From positions 1 through 64,000 of the forward strand of contig NZ_VUJV01000009.1 of assembly GCF_008373755.1 (NCBI RefSeq): DNA of 64,000 nt, given 5' to 3'. Below are positions 53,235-61,869 of this stretch, piece after piece; position 1 is the stretch's first letter, and each line of letters begins with the position of its first letter. The position numbers and the translations under genes were made by a program. The DNA is from Nocardioides humilatus (lineage in GTDB: Bacteria > Actinomycetota > Actinomycetes > Propionibacteriales > Nocardioidaceae). The notes under the pieces were generated by a model that was given only the letters and a program-made list of their open reading frames with translations, did not search any database and was not told where the DNA came from.

Positions 53235-53673
53235 GGCGACCTCCGGACTGTGGATATCGTCCCGGACGGCCCACGGGGGCGCTGACGGGCCGGCTACGGC
53301 CAGATGACGTCCAGGTGAACGAGATTTCTGGCCAAAAATCTTGGTTCCACAGGTGTGCATTTACGTTTCCGCAGGTCAGGAGGGGGGTGACCCCTTCGTG
53401 ACGCATCAGTTCCACAGACTTCTCCCCAACCCGTGCACACCGTTTTTGCGTGTCCTCCACGACCGACCCCGAGTTATCCCCAGGCCAGGCGATGGCCTGG
53501 GGATAGGCCACTATCCAAGCCCCTCCTCGGGGCCGTAGTTTCGCGGGGCGAGTCTCTCGCACGACTCCATGCGAGACACGCCACGGGGCGCTTCAAGGGT
53601 TGTGTCGGACCCTGGCGGGAGCCTGCTCGTGGACGACCAGACGGAGCGACCAAGCAACGAGGAGGGGAGCCGG
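53235..53673. promoter_or_regulatory. MATE-dnaB intergenic region
   Basis: This 439-base stretch has no supported gene. It holds several TCCACA/TCCCCA motifs and a strong palindrome (see 53475-53505), with promoters for the divergent MATE and dnaB genes. In-frame codons exist upstream of the chosen dnaB start from 53569, but the region looks regulatory. Confidence 0.55.
53475..53505. repeat. 13-bp palindrome upstream of dnaB
   Basis: TATCCCCAGGCCA and its exact complement are separated by GGCGA. The first arm contains TTATCCCCA with the preceding T, one base from a DnaA box. The hairpin could be an attenuator or a protein site controlling dnaB. Confidence 0.65.
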
Positions 53674-56340
53674 GTGAGCCTCGCTGAGGTACCGCCGCCG
53701 GACGACGAGTGGGGCGACGGACCGGTCTCCTACGCGCCGGGGTCTGCTCCTTCGGGCGGGCGCACGCCTCCCCAGGACATGGCGGCCGAGCAGTCCGTGC
53801 TCGGCGCGATGCTCATCTCCAAGGACGCCATCGCCGACGTGCTCGAAGGTGTCCGCGGCCCCGACTACTACCGCCCCGCCCACGAGTCGATCCACGACGC
53901 GATCATCGACCTCTACGGTCGCGGCGAGCCCGCCGACATGGTCACCGTGGCCGGCGAGCTCCAGCGACGCGGCGAGCTGCAGAAGATCGGCGGCGCGCCC
54001 TACCTCCACACGCTCGCGGCCAACGTGCCGATCGCGGCCAACGCCGGCTACTACGCCGAGATCGTCCGCGAGAAGGCGATCCTGCGCCGCCTCGTCGACG
54101 CCGGCACCAAGATCGTCCAGATCGGCTACGCCGGCGAGGGCGAGGTCGACATGATCGTCGATGCCGCGCAGGCCGAGGTCTACAACGTCACCGAGCGCCG
54201 CAAGAAGGAGGACTACGCCCCCCTCAGCGACATCATGGACGCGGTCCTCGACGAGATCGAGGCCATCGAGAACCGTGAGGCCGGCATCTACGGCGTGCCC
54301 ACCGGGTTCAACGACCTCGACGACCTGACCAACGGTCTCCACTCCGGTCAGATGATCGTCGTCGCAGCTCGGCCCGCTATGGGCAAATCAACGCTGGCTC
54401 TGGATTTTTGCCGTGCGGCGTCGATCCACAACAACCTCACCAGCGCCTTCTTCAGCCTCGAGATGACGCGCTCCGAGATCACGATGCGTCTGCTCTCGGC
54501 CGAGGGACGCATCCCGCTCAACCACATCCGCAACGGCAAGATGTCGACGGAGGAGTGGGACCGGCTGGCCCGCCACGTGGCGAAGGTGTCGGCGGCGCCG
54601 ATGTTCATCGACGACAGCCCCAACATGACGATGATGGAGATCCGCGCGAAGGCGCGGCGGCTCAAGCAGCGCCACGACCTCAAGCTGATCGTCATCGACT
54701 ACCTGCAGCTGATGACGTCGGGCAAGAAGGTCGAGTCGCGTCAGCTCGAGGTCTCGGAGTTCTCGCGCCAGATCAAGCTGCTGGCGAAGGAGCTCGAGGT
54801 CCCGATCATCGCGCTCTCGCAGCTCAACCGTGGTCCGGAGCAGCGTGCCGACAAGCGTCCGATGATGAGCGACCTTCGTGAGTCCGGCTGCCTGACGGCC
54901 GACACGCGGTTGATGCGCGCGGACACCAACGCTGAGATCTCGCTCGGCGAGCTGATGGAGTCCGGAGCCAAGGACATCCCGGTGTGGGCGCTCGACGACC
55001 GCCTCAAGCTGGTACCGCGGACCCTGACGCACGCGTTCCCGAGTGGGACCAAGCAGGTCTACGAGGTCACACTCGCGTCCGGTCGGACGGTCAAGGCGAC
55101 GGGCAATCATCCCTTCTTGACCTACGAGGGCTGGATGCCCCTAGCCGAACTGACCGTTGGCAGCCGGGTGGGTTCGACGAGGCATGTTCCGCCGCCCCTT
55201 GAGATCAAGCCCCGCGATCCCAACGAGATCGTGCTCCTTGGACATCTCATCGGCGACGGCTCGTTCGTGAAGCGCCAACCGATTCGATACGCGAGCATCG
55301 ACGAGCACAACCTAGCGACCGTCGCGTGGGCAGCTCGCCAACTGTTCGGCATCACGGCAGTGCGTGACGAATACCCGGCGGCGCGGGTGACCTCGCTCCG
55401 GCTTCCGGCGCCTTATCGACTGGCGCGCGGTAAGCGAAACCCGATCGCTTCGTGGCTCGACGAGATGGGGTTGTTCGGCCTTCGTAGTCACGAAAAGTTC
55501 GTTCCCGCTTGGGTCTCGGCGTTGCCGAAGGAGCAGTTGGCGCTGTTCTTGCGCAGCCTCTGGGCGACCGACGGTTGCATTCACACTGACTCCAAGGCCC
55601 GTCGCGGCGTCATCATGTATGGAACAACGAGCCGTCGCTTGGCCGACGATGTCGCTCGGCTCCTGCTCCGGTTCAACGTGTTCACTCGCATCAGGGCGTA
55701 CAAGAAGGGCAACTACCGCGTCTGCTACCAGGTGCACGTCTCCGGGGCAGAGAACCAGCTCCGGTTCCTCGACGCCGTGGGCGCGTCAGGCGCGCGGGAG
55801 GACAAGGCGCACGAGTTGGCGGACTTCCTCAGGACGGTGATCGCGCAACCGGGTATGGACACGGTGCCGGCTGGCGTCTGGGACCGGGTTCGCGACTCCA
55901 TCAGCCGCGAGCCGACTCCAGTGGCAGAGCTCGTGGCCGAGTATGGATCGGTAGCGACATTGATGCGGCGACCCCCTGGGCGAAACACGCTGGCCCACGT
56001 CGCCGCGATCCTGGGGGACAACGACCTGGCTCTGACTGCGACGAATGACATCTTTTGGGATGAGATCGCCTCAGTTGAGTCGCTCGGCGAAATGCCGGTC
56101 TACGACGCAACCGTGCTCGGCGTTCACAACTTTGTCGCCAACGGAATCCCGCTCCACAACAGTATTGAGCAGGATGCCGACATGGTGATCCTGCTCCACC
56201 GTGACGACGTCTTCGAGAAGGAGTCGACGCGCCCTGGCGAGGCCGACCTGATCGTCGCCAAGCACCGCAACGGTGCGACCCGCGACATCATCGTGGCCTT
56301 CCAGGGTCACTACTCGCGCTTCGTCGACATGGCGCACTAG
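53674..56340 (+). CDS. dnaB: Replicative DNA helicase DnaB, intein precursor
   Basis: This 888-residue precursor becomes a roughly 464-residue hexameric helicase after splicing. The N-terminal domain has PPQDMAAEQSVLGAMLISKDAI. The RecA-like domain has Walker A ARPAMGKSTLALDF, AFFSLEMTRSEI and the Walker B region LKLIVIDYLQLM. The intein (residues 406-829) interrupts it after DLRESG, and the C-extein resumes SIEQDADMVILLHRDD, the DnaB-b insertion point. GTG at 53674 has GAGGAGGGG upstream; the frame is open from 53569. The stop overlaps that of the opposite-strand gene. Confidence 0.96.
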   Translation: MSLAEVPPPDDEWGDGPVSYAPGSAPSGGRTPPQDMAAEQSVLGAMLISKDAIADVLEGVRGPDYYRPAHESIHDAIIDLYGRGEPADMVTVAGELQRRGELQKIGGAPYLHTLAANVPIAANAGYYAEIVREKAILRRLVDAGTKIVQIGYAGEGEVDMIVDAAQAEVYNVTERRKKEDYAPLSDIMDAVLDEIEAIENREAGIYGVPTGFNDLDDLTNGLHSGQMIVVAARPAMGKSTLALDFCRAASIHNNLTSAFFSLEMTRSEITMRLLSAEGRIPLNHIRNGKMSTEEWDRLARHVAKVSAAPMFIDDSPNMTMMEIRAKARRLKQRHDLKLIVIDYLQLMTSGKKVESRQLEVSEFSRQIKLLAKELEVPIIALSQLNRGPEQRADKRPMMSDLRESGCLTADTRLMRADTNAEISLGELMESGAKDIPVWALDDRLKLVPRTLTHAFPSGTKQVYEVTLASGRTVKATGNHPFLTYEGWMPLAELTVGSRVGSTRHVPPPLEIKPRDPNEIVLLGHLIGDGSFVKRQPIRYASIDEHNLATVAWAARQLFGITAVRDEYPAARVTSLRLPAPYRLARGKRNPIASWLDEMGLFGLRSHEKFVPAWVSALPKEQLALFLRSLWATDGCIHTDSKARRGVIMYGTTSRRLADDVARLLLRFNVFTRIRAYKKGNYRVCYQVHVSGAENQLRFLDAVGASGAREDKAHELADFLRTVIAQPGMDTVPAGVWDRVRDSISREPTPVAELVAEYGSVATLMRRPPGRNTLAHVAAILGDNDLALTATNDIFWDEIASVESLGEMPVYDATVLGVHNFVANGIPLHNSIEQDADMVILLHRDDVFEKESTRPGEADLIVAKHRNGATRDIIVAFQGHYSRFVDMAH
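54889..56160 (+). mobile_element. DnaB intein with LAGLIDADG homing endonuclease
   Basis: This 424-residue in-frame insert begins with Cys (CLTADTRLM, block A) and has TGNHPFLT (block B with the Thr/His). Two LAGLIDADG-type helices follow (LLGHLIGDGSF and FLRSLWATDGCI). It ends VYDATVLGVHNFVANGIPLHN (blocks F and G, terminal His-Asn), followed by Ser as the +1 residue. All residues needed for splicing and the endonuclease core appear intact. Codons are less GC-biased than in the host gene. Confidence 0.95.
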
Positions 56341-56774
56341 CGGCGCTTCTCCACGAGCCGACCCGCGATCACCGGCACCACGATCGCGGCCGCGACGACG
56401 TGCAGCGTCATCAGGGTGAGGGCGGAAGCGACGTCGAAGCCGAAGGTCGCGTCGGGCACGAAGGACAGCGCGACGAGGGCGACGGCGGTCCGGATGAAGG
56501 TCGAGCGCGGCCGGCGGGCGACGCGCGCCATCACCGCGGCGATGCCGACGCCGATCGCGACCAGGAAGAGGGTCACGGTCGCGAAGCCGGGCACGGGGAT
56601 CGACTCCCCGGTGCTGTCGGCGAACGAGACGCCGGCGGCCGACGCGGCGGCGGCGAGGGCGGTGGTCGTCGCCGCGGCAGCGACGGCGACGCCGATGCCG
56701 TGCTTCCAGATCGTCGGACGTGCGGCCGGCGCGACAGTGGTGGTGCTGGCGGGGTTCTGGATCGTGCTGGTCAT
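56337..56774 (-). CDS. DUF6069-like membrane protein
   Basis: This 145-residue protein has about four helices (GIGVAVAAAATTTALAAAAS, FATVTLFLVAIGVGIAAVMARVA, TAVALVALSFVPDATFGF, ALTLMTLHVVAAAIVVPVIAGRL). The arrangement matches DUF6069 (a small actinobacterial four-TM family of unknown role). Its TAG stop shares bases with the dnaB TAG in a tail-to-tail overlap (cTAG). Confidence 0.75.
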   Translation of the reverse strand: MTSTIQNPASTTTVAPAARPTIWKHGIGVAVAAAATTTALAAAASAAGVSFADSTGESIPVPGFATVTLFLVAIGVGIAAVMARVARRPRSTFIRTAVALVALSFVPDATFGFDVASALTLMTLHVVAAAIVVPVIAGRLVEKRR

Positions 56775-56878
56775 GGCGTTCTCCTCAGGCGGTGGCGGGC
56801 CTCGGTGACCCGCTCATGTCCTCTCCACGAAGAGACCGACGCTGATACGACAAGTCATCAGAATTCGTTGACGATCGA

Positions 56879-56884
56879 TAGCCT
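56879..56884 (+). promoter_or_regulatory. -10 element of a leaderless promoter
   Basis: TAGCCT ends 8 bases before the ATG at 56893. Confidence 0.5.
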
Positions 56885-56892
56885 GAGCCGCG

Positions 56893-57315
56893 ATGAGTCT
56901 CTACACGCGCATGCTCCAGTGGCACGGCAAGGTCTACGAGCGCACCAACGGACGCCTCGGCCACCGGTTGCTCGGCGTACCGACGATCCTGCTCCGCACC
57001 AAGGGCCGCAAGAGCGGGCTCGAGCGCATCTCCGCCCTCGTCTACGCCCGCGACGGCGCCGACGTGTTGATCGTGGCCTCCAACCACGGCGGCGACAAGC
57101 CGCCCGCCTGGCTCTTCAACCTCGAGGCCGACCCGGCGATCAACTACCAGCTCGGCCGCAAGCGGCAGGAGGCGACGGCCCGCGCCGTCTACCCCGACCA
57201 GGCCGGCTACGAGCGGCTGATGAAGATCTGCGACGACAGCAACAGCGGCCGCTACACCCGCTACCGCGCGAAGACCGACCGACCGATCCCGGTCGTCGTC
57301 CTCACCCCAGCCTGA
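56893..57315 (+). CDS. Ddn-like F420-dependent nitroreductase family protein
   Basis: This 140-residue split-barrel protein of the deazaflavin-dependent (Ddn/DUF385) family has LLRTKGRKSGLERISALVYARDGADVLIVASNHGGDKPPAWLFNLEADP, covering the phosphate-binding Lys/Arg and the F420-contact loop. Such enzymes use reduced F420 to reduce quinones, nitro compounds or furanocoumarins. It implies that the organism makes F420. Confidence 0.87.
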   Translation: MSLYTRMLQWHGKVYERTNGRLGHRLLGVPTILLRTKGRKSGLERISALVYARDGADVLIVASNHGGDKPPAWLFNLEADPAINYQLGRKRQEATARAVYPDQAGYERLMKICDDSNSGRYTRYRAKTDRPIPVVVLTPA

Positions 57316-57365
57316 GCAGCCGCGGCGGGGATCTGCTGGCTTGACCCAGCCCGCAGACTGGGGGC

Positions 57366-58277
57366 ATGGGCCTTCCCGCGATCGGCATCCCGGGCGTGCG
57401 CCTCGGCGCTGCGACCGCGGCCGCGCGGGACCGGATCGGCGCGGAGATCTTCTTGCGAGTGGCGGGTCCCGATGGTCCGCGCCATCGCGATCGGATCCAC
57501 GGCACGCCGGGCCCGCGGTGGTTCGAGCCCGACAGCCCTATCGCCCGCGTGCACGGCGATGCCTCGATGTTCGTCGGAGGCATCCGGGCCCTGCTGCTGC
57601 AGACGCTCCACCCGGCCGCGATGCGCGGGGTCGCGGAGCACTCCGACTACCGCGCCGACATGTGGGGTCGACTGGCCCGCACCAGCCGCTACCTGGCCGT
57701 CACGACCTTCGGTCGCGACACCGACGCCGAGCAGGCGGTCGCCGCGGTCCGCACGATCCACGAGCGGATCAGGGGCACGATGCCGGACGGGACGCCGTAC
57801 TCCGCATCAGACCCCCACCTGCTGCTCTGGGTACACGTCGCCGAGGTCGACAGCTTCCTCGCCGCGCACCAGGCCTACGGCGCCCGCCCCCTCGACGCCG
57901 CTGAGCGCGACCACTACGTGGCCCAGACCGCGGAGGTCGCCCGCCGCTTGGGAGTCACGGACCCGCCGACGACCGAGGCGGAGCTCCGAGCCACGCTGGC
58001 GGCGTTTCGTCCGGAGCTGCGTTCGACGCCGGAGGCACGTGAGGCCGCCCGCTACCTCCTGCTGAGGCCCCCGCTGCCGCTGCCCGCTCGGGCTCCCTAC
58101 GTCGTCCTCGTCGCCGCGGCCGTCGGCCTCCTGCCGGTGTGGACCCGCCGCCACCTGCGTCTGCCCTGGCTGCCCGTCGCCGAGCGCACCGTGGTCCGGG
58201 CGCTGGGTGTGGGCGCCGTCGGAGCGATCCGGTGGGCGACCACTCCGGGCGCACCCGCCCGCACGCCGACCGTCTGA
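57366..58277 (+). CDS. Oxygenase MpaB-like protein (DUF2236)
   Basis: This 303-residue protein shows the DUF2236/MpaB core: VHGDASMFVGGIRALLLQTLHPAAMRGVAEHSDY and LLLWVHVAEVDSF, with conserved His residues expected to bind heme, and a C-terminal hydrophobic segment (APYVVLVAAAVGLLPVWTRRHL). Some family members oxidise polyisoprenes or prenyl chains. The substrate here is unknown. Confidence 0.82.
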   Translation: MGLPAIGIPGVRLGAATAAARDRIGAEIFLRVAGPDGPRHRDRIHGTPGPRWFEPDSPIARVHGDASMFVGGIRALLLQTLHPAAMRGVAEHSDYRADMWGRLARTSRYLAVTTFGRDTDAEQAVAAVRTIHERIRGTMPDGTPYSASDPHLLLWVHVAEVDSFLAAHQAYGARPLDAAERDHYVAQTAEVARRLGVTDPPTTEAELRATLAAFRPELRSTPEAREAARYLLLRPPLPLPARAPYVVLVAAAVGLLPVWTRRHLRLPWLPVAERTVVRALGVGAVGAIRWATTPGAPARTPTV

Positions 58278-58298
58278 GGACCGCCTGAAAACCGCAGG

Positions 58299-59156
58299 TC
58301 AGAGGTCGAGGAGCCGCGCCGCGTTGTCGTGGAGTACGGCGCGCAGCCACTCCTCGCCCAGGTCCAACCGTTCGAGCGCGTCGATCGCCACGTCGTAGGT
58401 GTAGGGGATGTTGGGGAAGTCCGACCCGAACACCACGCGATCGCCGAGGTCGCGCAGCCGCGGCAGCAACTCGCGCGGGTAGGGCGCGTTGGCCTCGGTG
58501 AAGTCGGTGAACGTCATCGTCGTGTCGAGATGGACGCCCTCGTGGGCGGCGGCGAGCGCGAGGAAGTCGGCGTACTCCGGTGTGCCCATGTGGGCGATCA
58601 CCAGCCGCAGACGAGGGAAGCGCGCGAGCAGGGCAGCGACCGGAGCCGGCCCGGTGTGGGTGCCCGGCGCCGGACCGGAGCCGCAGTGGAAGACGACCGG
58701 CAGGCCGGCGTTCTCGATGGCACCCCAGACGGGTGCGAGCAGCGGGTCGAGCGGGTCGTAGCCGCCGACCTGGAGGTGCGCCTTGAAGACCCGCGTGCCC
58801 GCCTCGATCGCGGCCGGCACATAGGAGGCGGCAGCAGCCTCGGGGAAGAAGGTCGCCGACCGCACGCACAACGGGTGGCTGTCAGCGAAGGCCGCTCCCC
58901 ACTCGTTGAGCCAGGTCGCCATGTCCGGCCGGTGCGGGTAGTTCAGCGCGGTGTGCGCGACCAGCCCGAAGTCCTCGAGGATCTCGGCGCACCGGTCGTT
59001 GTCGAAGCGGTAGGTGATCGGCCAGGGCTGACCGAAGTCGGCCTCGATCCGGTCGAAGTAGGCCCACACCTTGGCCATCACGTTGGCCGGCATGAAGTGC
59101 GTGTGGATGTCGATCGCACCGGGGATCCCCAGTGCCGCCCACCGCTCCCGCATCAC
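58299..59156 (-). CDS. Amidohydrolase family protein (ACMSD-like)
   Basis: This 285-residue TIM-barrel metal hydrolase/decarboxylase has the metal motif DIHTHF at the N-terminus, AHTALNYPHRP, GLPVVFHCGSG, VIAHMGTPEY and the catalytic Asp in RVVFGSDFPNIPYTYD. It resembles the amidohydrolase 2 family of decarboxylases such as ACMSD, found in aromatic and steroid catabolism. GTG at 59156 is 6 bases after TAGACT. Confidence 0.88.
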   Translation of the reverse strand: MMRERWAALGIPGAIDIHTHFMPANVMAKVWAYFDRIEADFGQPWPITYRFDNDRCAEILEDFGLVAHTALNYPHRPDMATWLNEWGAAFADSHPLCVRSATFFPEAAAASYVPAAIEAGTRVFKAHLQVGGYDPLDPLLAPVWGAIENAGLPVVFHCGSGPAPGTHTGPAPVAALLARFPRLRLVIAHMGTPEYADFLALAAAHEGVHLDTTMTFTDFTEANAPYPRELLPRLRDLGDRVVFGSDFPNIPYTYDVAIDALERLDLGEEWLRAVLHDNAARLLDL

Positions 59157-59162
59157 GGCCGC

Positions 59163-59168
59163 AGTCTA
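59163..59168 (-). promoter_or_regulatory. -10 element of a leaderless promoter (amidohydrolase)
   Basis: On the minus strand TAGACT ends 6 bases before the GTG at 59156. Confidence 0.5.
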
Positions 59169-59185
59169 GGGAGCGACCCGCAGCG

Positions 59186-60238
59186 TCAGAGGCGGGGACG
59201 CCCCGTCACGACCGGCAGGTCCGCCAGGGTGACGATCCCGGGCGGCGCCGCGACGACGTAGGGCACCGCGTTGGTCACCGGCATCGCGGTGTAGATCATC
59301 CCGAGCCCCATGAAGCCCTCCTCGTCCCACTCGGCGTGAGGGAGGCAGTGGATCACCGTGCGCATGTTGGGGGCGCCGAAGACCTGGATGTCGTGGCCGT
59401 GCTTGAGGGGCTTGGGCGGGACGACGTGGTCGCCCATCGTCCAGTTGAAGCCGACGCTGATGAGGTTGTGGTCGCCGACCCAACCGCGGTGGTAGCCGTA
59501 GACGCTCCCGACCGTGCCGTCGGGGATCTCCATGAAGCCGAGGTCGGAGTGCCCCGTCGCGGCGGTGAAGGTGACGTCGAAGTCGATCCGGTCCAGCGTC
59601 ACACCCATCGCGTCGGCCATCACCGCGACCGACTCGGCGAAGACCTCGCTCTCCCGGCGCACGCTCTCGGCGAGGCCGGGGGTGGCCGGGTCGCAGCCGA
59701 ATCCCATCGCCCGCTGCGTCTCGGCGGAGGCGTAGGTCGAGCAGTCGACCGACTCGGTGATCCGCACGCTGTCGATGTAAGCGCAGCTCGCGGTCAGCGC
59801 GAGCGCCACGGTGTTGGTCATGCCCGGGTGCGCTCCACTGCCGTAGATCGACGAGCCGCCGCGCTGGCAGGCGTCCTCCACGCGAGCCCGCTCGGCCGGG
59901 TCGAGCTTGGTGCCGTTGATCCAGCCCGCCGTCGTACACACGTTGATGCCGGCCTCGAGCAGCCGCACGAGCTCGTCGGTCGAGGACCACAGCGGGTTGT
60001 AGACGCAGGCGTCCGGCTTCAGCGCGATGAGGACGTCGACGTCGTTGGTGGCCACGACTCCCGACGGCGCGCCCCCGCCGGCCAGCTCGGCAGCGTCCAC
60101 CCCGAGCTTGTCGGCGCCGTGGGCGAAGACGCCGACCAGCTCCATGTCGGGCCGGCGGAGGATCGCGTGCAGGGAGCGCTGGCCGACGTTGCCCGTCGTC
60201 CACTGGATGACGCGCAGCGGAGCAGTCGTTGTAGTCAC
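59186..60238 (-). CDS. Dihydrodipicolinate-reductase-like NAD(P) oxidoreductase
   Basis: This 350-residue protein begins with a Rossmann segment (LRVIQWTTGNVGQRSLHAI) and has GAHPGMTNTVALAL and the GYHRGWVGDHNLISVGF region. It resembles the actinobacterial DapB-like family seen in amine/lipid catabolism clusters rather than true DapB, being longer than DapB (about 245-270 residues). The reaction is unknown. GTG start at 60238. A 29-base gap to the amidohydrolase upstream start suggests an operon. Confidence 0.83.
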   Translation of the reverse strand: MTTTTAPLRVIQWTTGNVGQRSLHAILRRPDMELVGVFAHGADKLGVDAAELAGGGAPSGVVATNDVDVLIALKPDACVYNPLWSSTDELVRLLEAGINVCTTAGWINGTKLDPAERARVEDACQRGGSSIYGSGAHPGMTNTVALALTASCAYIDSVRITESVDCSTYASAETQRAMGFGCDPATPGLAESVRRESEVFAESVAVMADAMGVTLDRIDFDVTFTAATGHSDLGFMEIPDGTVGSVYGYHRGWVGDHNLISVGFNWTMGDHVVPPKPLKHGHDIQVFGAPNMRTVIHCLPHAEWDEEGFMGLGMIYTAMPVTNAVPYVVAAPPGIVTLADLPVVTGRPRL

Positions 60239-60282
60239 GCCGCGATGGAAGCACGACCGCGCTCCCGAAACAAGAACGTGTT

Positions 60283-61203
60283 CTAGATCTGATCGACGAT
60301 GCCGAGAGCCTCGTGCAGCGCCGTACGCCCGATCTCGATCGCTTCCCGGATCGCGTCGAGATCCTGGGAGAGCCGCGCGACGTCGGGAGAGCCCACCGGC
60401 GGCCGCACCTGCATCAGTCGCGGGGCACCCGCGGACAGCTGGCGGTCGTCGTCGGCGTAGATGTGGTGACGTACGACGTAGCTGCGGCGCGCACCCCGCG
60501 CGAACGCGAAGAAGTACGGCGCCAGTACGACGCCCTCGCCCCGGGTCGGGATCAGCCGCTGGTCCTCCCGCCGGGTGCGCAGGACGAGCACGTGCGTCGC
60601 CCCGGCGGCGAGTGCGGACCGGTAGGGCACCGCCTCCGACAGCCCGCCGTCGACCCAGGTGCGGTCGCCGAGGCGCACCGGCCGACCGCTGAGGAGTGGC
60701 AGGCAGGCGGTCGCGCGCAGGGCGGTCTGCAGGGTCGCGCGGTCCTTGATCAGTGGGGCCAGGTCGCCGGTCTGCCCGGTGCGGGCGTCGGTCGCGACCG
60801 GGTGGAAGGAGATCGGGTTGGCGAGGATCGCGTCGAAGTCCATGGGGGTGATGTGCTCGTAGACGTGCTCGACCAGGACACGCAGGTCGATCATCACGCC
60901 GCCGCGCAGCATTCGCCGCGCGTCGGTGACGCCGGCTGACGCGACCTCTTCCGACGCCCAGGTCGGGAGGTAGCGCTGCGCCTCGCCGGTCAGCAGCCAG
61001 GCTGCGTTGAGCGCGCCACCGGACGTCCCGTAGACCGCGTCGAAGCTGTCGGTCAGCCCGGCCTCGTCGATCGCGAGAGCCATGCCCGCGGAGTAGGCCG
61101 CGCGGTTGCCGCCGCCCTCGACTGCGAGCGCGACGCGGTGCCCGTCCGTGCGCGCGCCCGGGCGGCTACCGCTGTCGCGTCGAGCGAGGAGCACGTCGAC
61201 CAC
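60283..61203 (-). CDS. Patatin-like phospholipase
   Basis: This roughly 306-residue protein has the patatin Ser-Asp dyad fold: VALAVEGGGNRAAYSAGMALAI (glycine-rich oxyanion hole), YGTSGGALNAAWLLTG (GxSxG nucleophile) and WVDGGLSEAVP (catalytic Asp with DGG). It probably hydrolyses acyl esters of lipids. I place the start at GTG 61203 with GAGGG upstream; 61209 or 61191 are alternatives. Further upstream readings run antisense into the exporter gene. Confidence 0.87.
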   Translation of the reverse strand: MVDVLLARRDSGSRPGARTDGHRVALAVEGGGNRAAYSAGMALAIDEAGLTDSFDAVYGTSGGALNAAWLLTGEAQRYLPTWASEEVASAGVTDARRMLRGGVMIDLRVLVEHVYEHITPMDFDAILANPISFHPVATDARTGQTGDLAPLIKDRATLQTALRATACLPLLSGRPVRLGDRTWVDGGLSEAVPYRSALAAGATHVLVLRTRREDQRLIPTRGEGVVLAPYFFAFARGARRSYVVRHHIYADDDRQLSAGAPRLMQVRPPVGSPDVARLSQDLDAIREAIEIGRTALHEALGIVDQI

Positions 61204-61281
61204 CGACACGCCCTCGAGATTACCTGCGACGACCCGCTCGATGAGGAGGAACGCGGAGCCAGCCGGTACCTTCGACAGCCG

Positions 61282-61854
61282 ATGTATGCCTTCCTCCTCA
61301 GCACTGCTGTCATCTTCGTCGCCGAGCTCGGCGACAAGAGCCAGCTGATGGCGATGACCTTCGCGACCCGTTACCGCGCGCGCGACGTGATCATCGGACT
61401 GACCGCAGCGACCGCGGTCGTGCACCTCGTCTCGGTCGGCATCGGCTACCTCATCGGCGACGCCTTCGCCGACTACCAGGGGGCGATCGAGATCGGCGCC
61501 GGCCTCGCGTTCCTGGCTTTCGCGCTCTGGACCCTCCGCGGCGACGAGCTGACCGACGAAGACACCGCCAAGGCCAACGCCGCGACCGGCCGTGCCGTGC
61601 TCGTCGTGGCCACCTTCTTCTTCCTCGCCGAGCTCGGCGACAAGACCATGCTCGCGACCATCACCCTCGCCACGCAGGAGGGCTGGTTCGGCACCTGGCT
61701 GGGCTCGACGGTCGGCATGGTCGCCGCCGACGCCCTCGCGATCGGCGTAGGCGCGATGCTCGGGCGCCAACTGCCCGAGCACGTCATCAAGTACGGCGCC
61801 GCGGCACTCTTCGCCGTCTTCGGCATCGCCTTGGTCGTCAGCGGAGCCCGCTGA
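61282..61854 (+). CDS. GDT1/UPF0016 family metal transporter
   Basis: This 190-residue membrane protein has two copies of the ExGDK(S/T) motif: VAELGDKSQLMAM in helix 1 and LAELGDKTMLATI in helix 4 (about 112-120). This is the signature of the GDT1/TMEM165 family, which exports Mn2+ or exchanges Ca2+/Mn2+ with protons. Start ATG at 61282, with a possible TACCTT -10 nine bases upstream. Confidence 0.9.
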   Translation: MYAFLLSTAVIFVAELGDKSQLMAMTFATRYRARDVIIGLTAATAVVHLVSVGIGYLIGDAFADYQGAIEIGAGLAFLAFALWTLRGDELTDEDTAKANAATGRAVLVVATFFFLAELGDKTMLATITLATQEGWFGTWLGSTVGMVAADALAIGVGAMLGRQLPEHVIKYGAAALFAVFGIALVVSGAR

Positions 61855-61869
61855 CAGAGCGTCCGGCGG

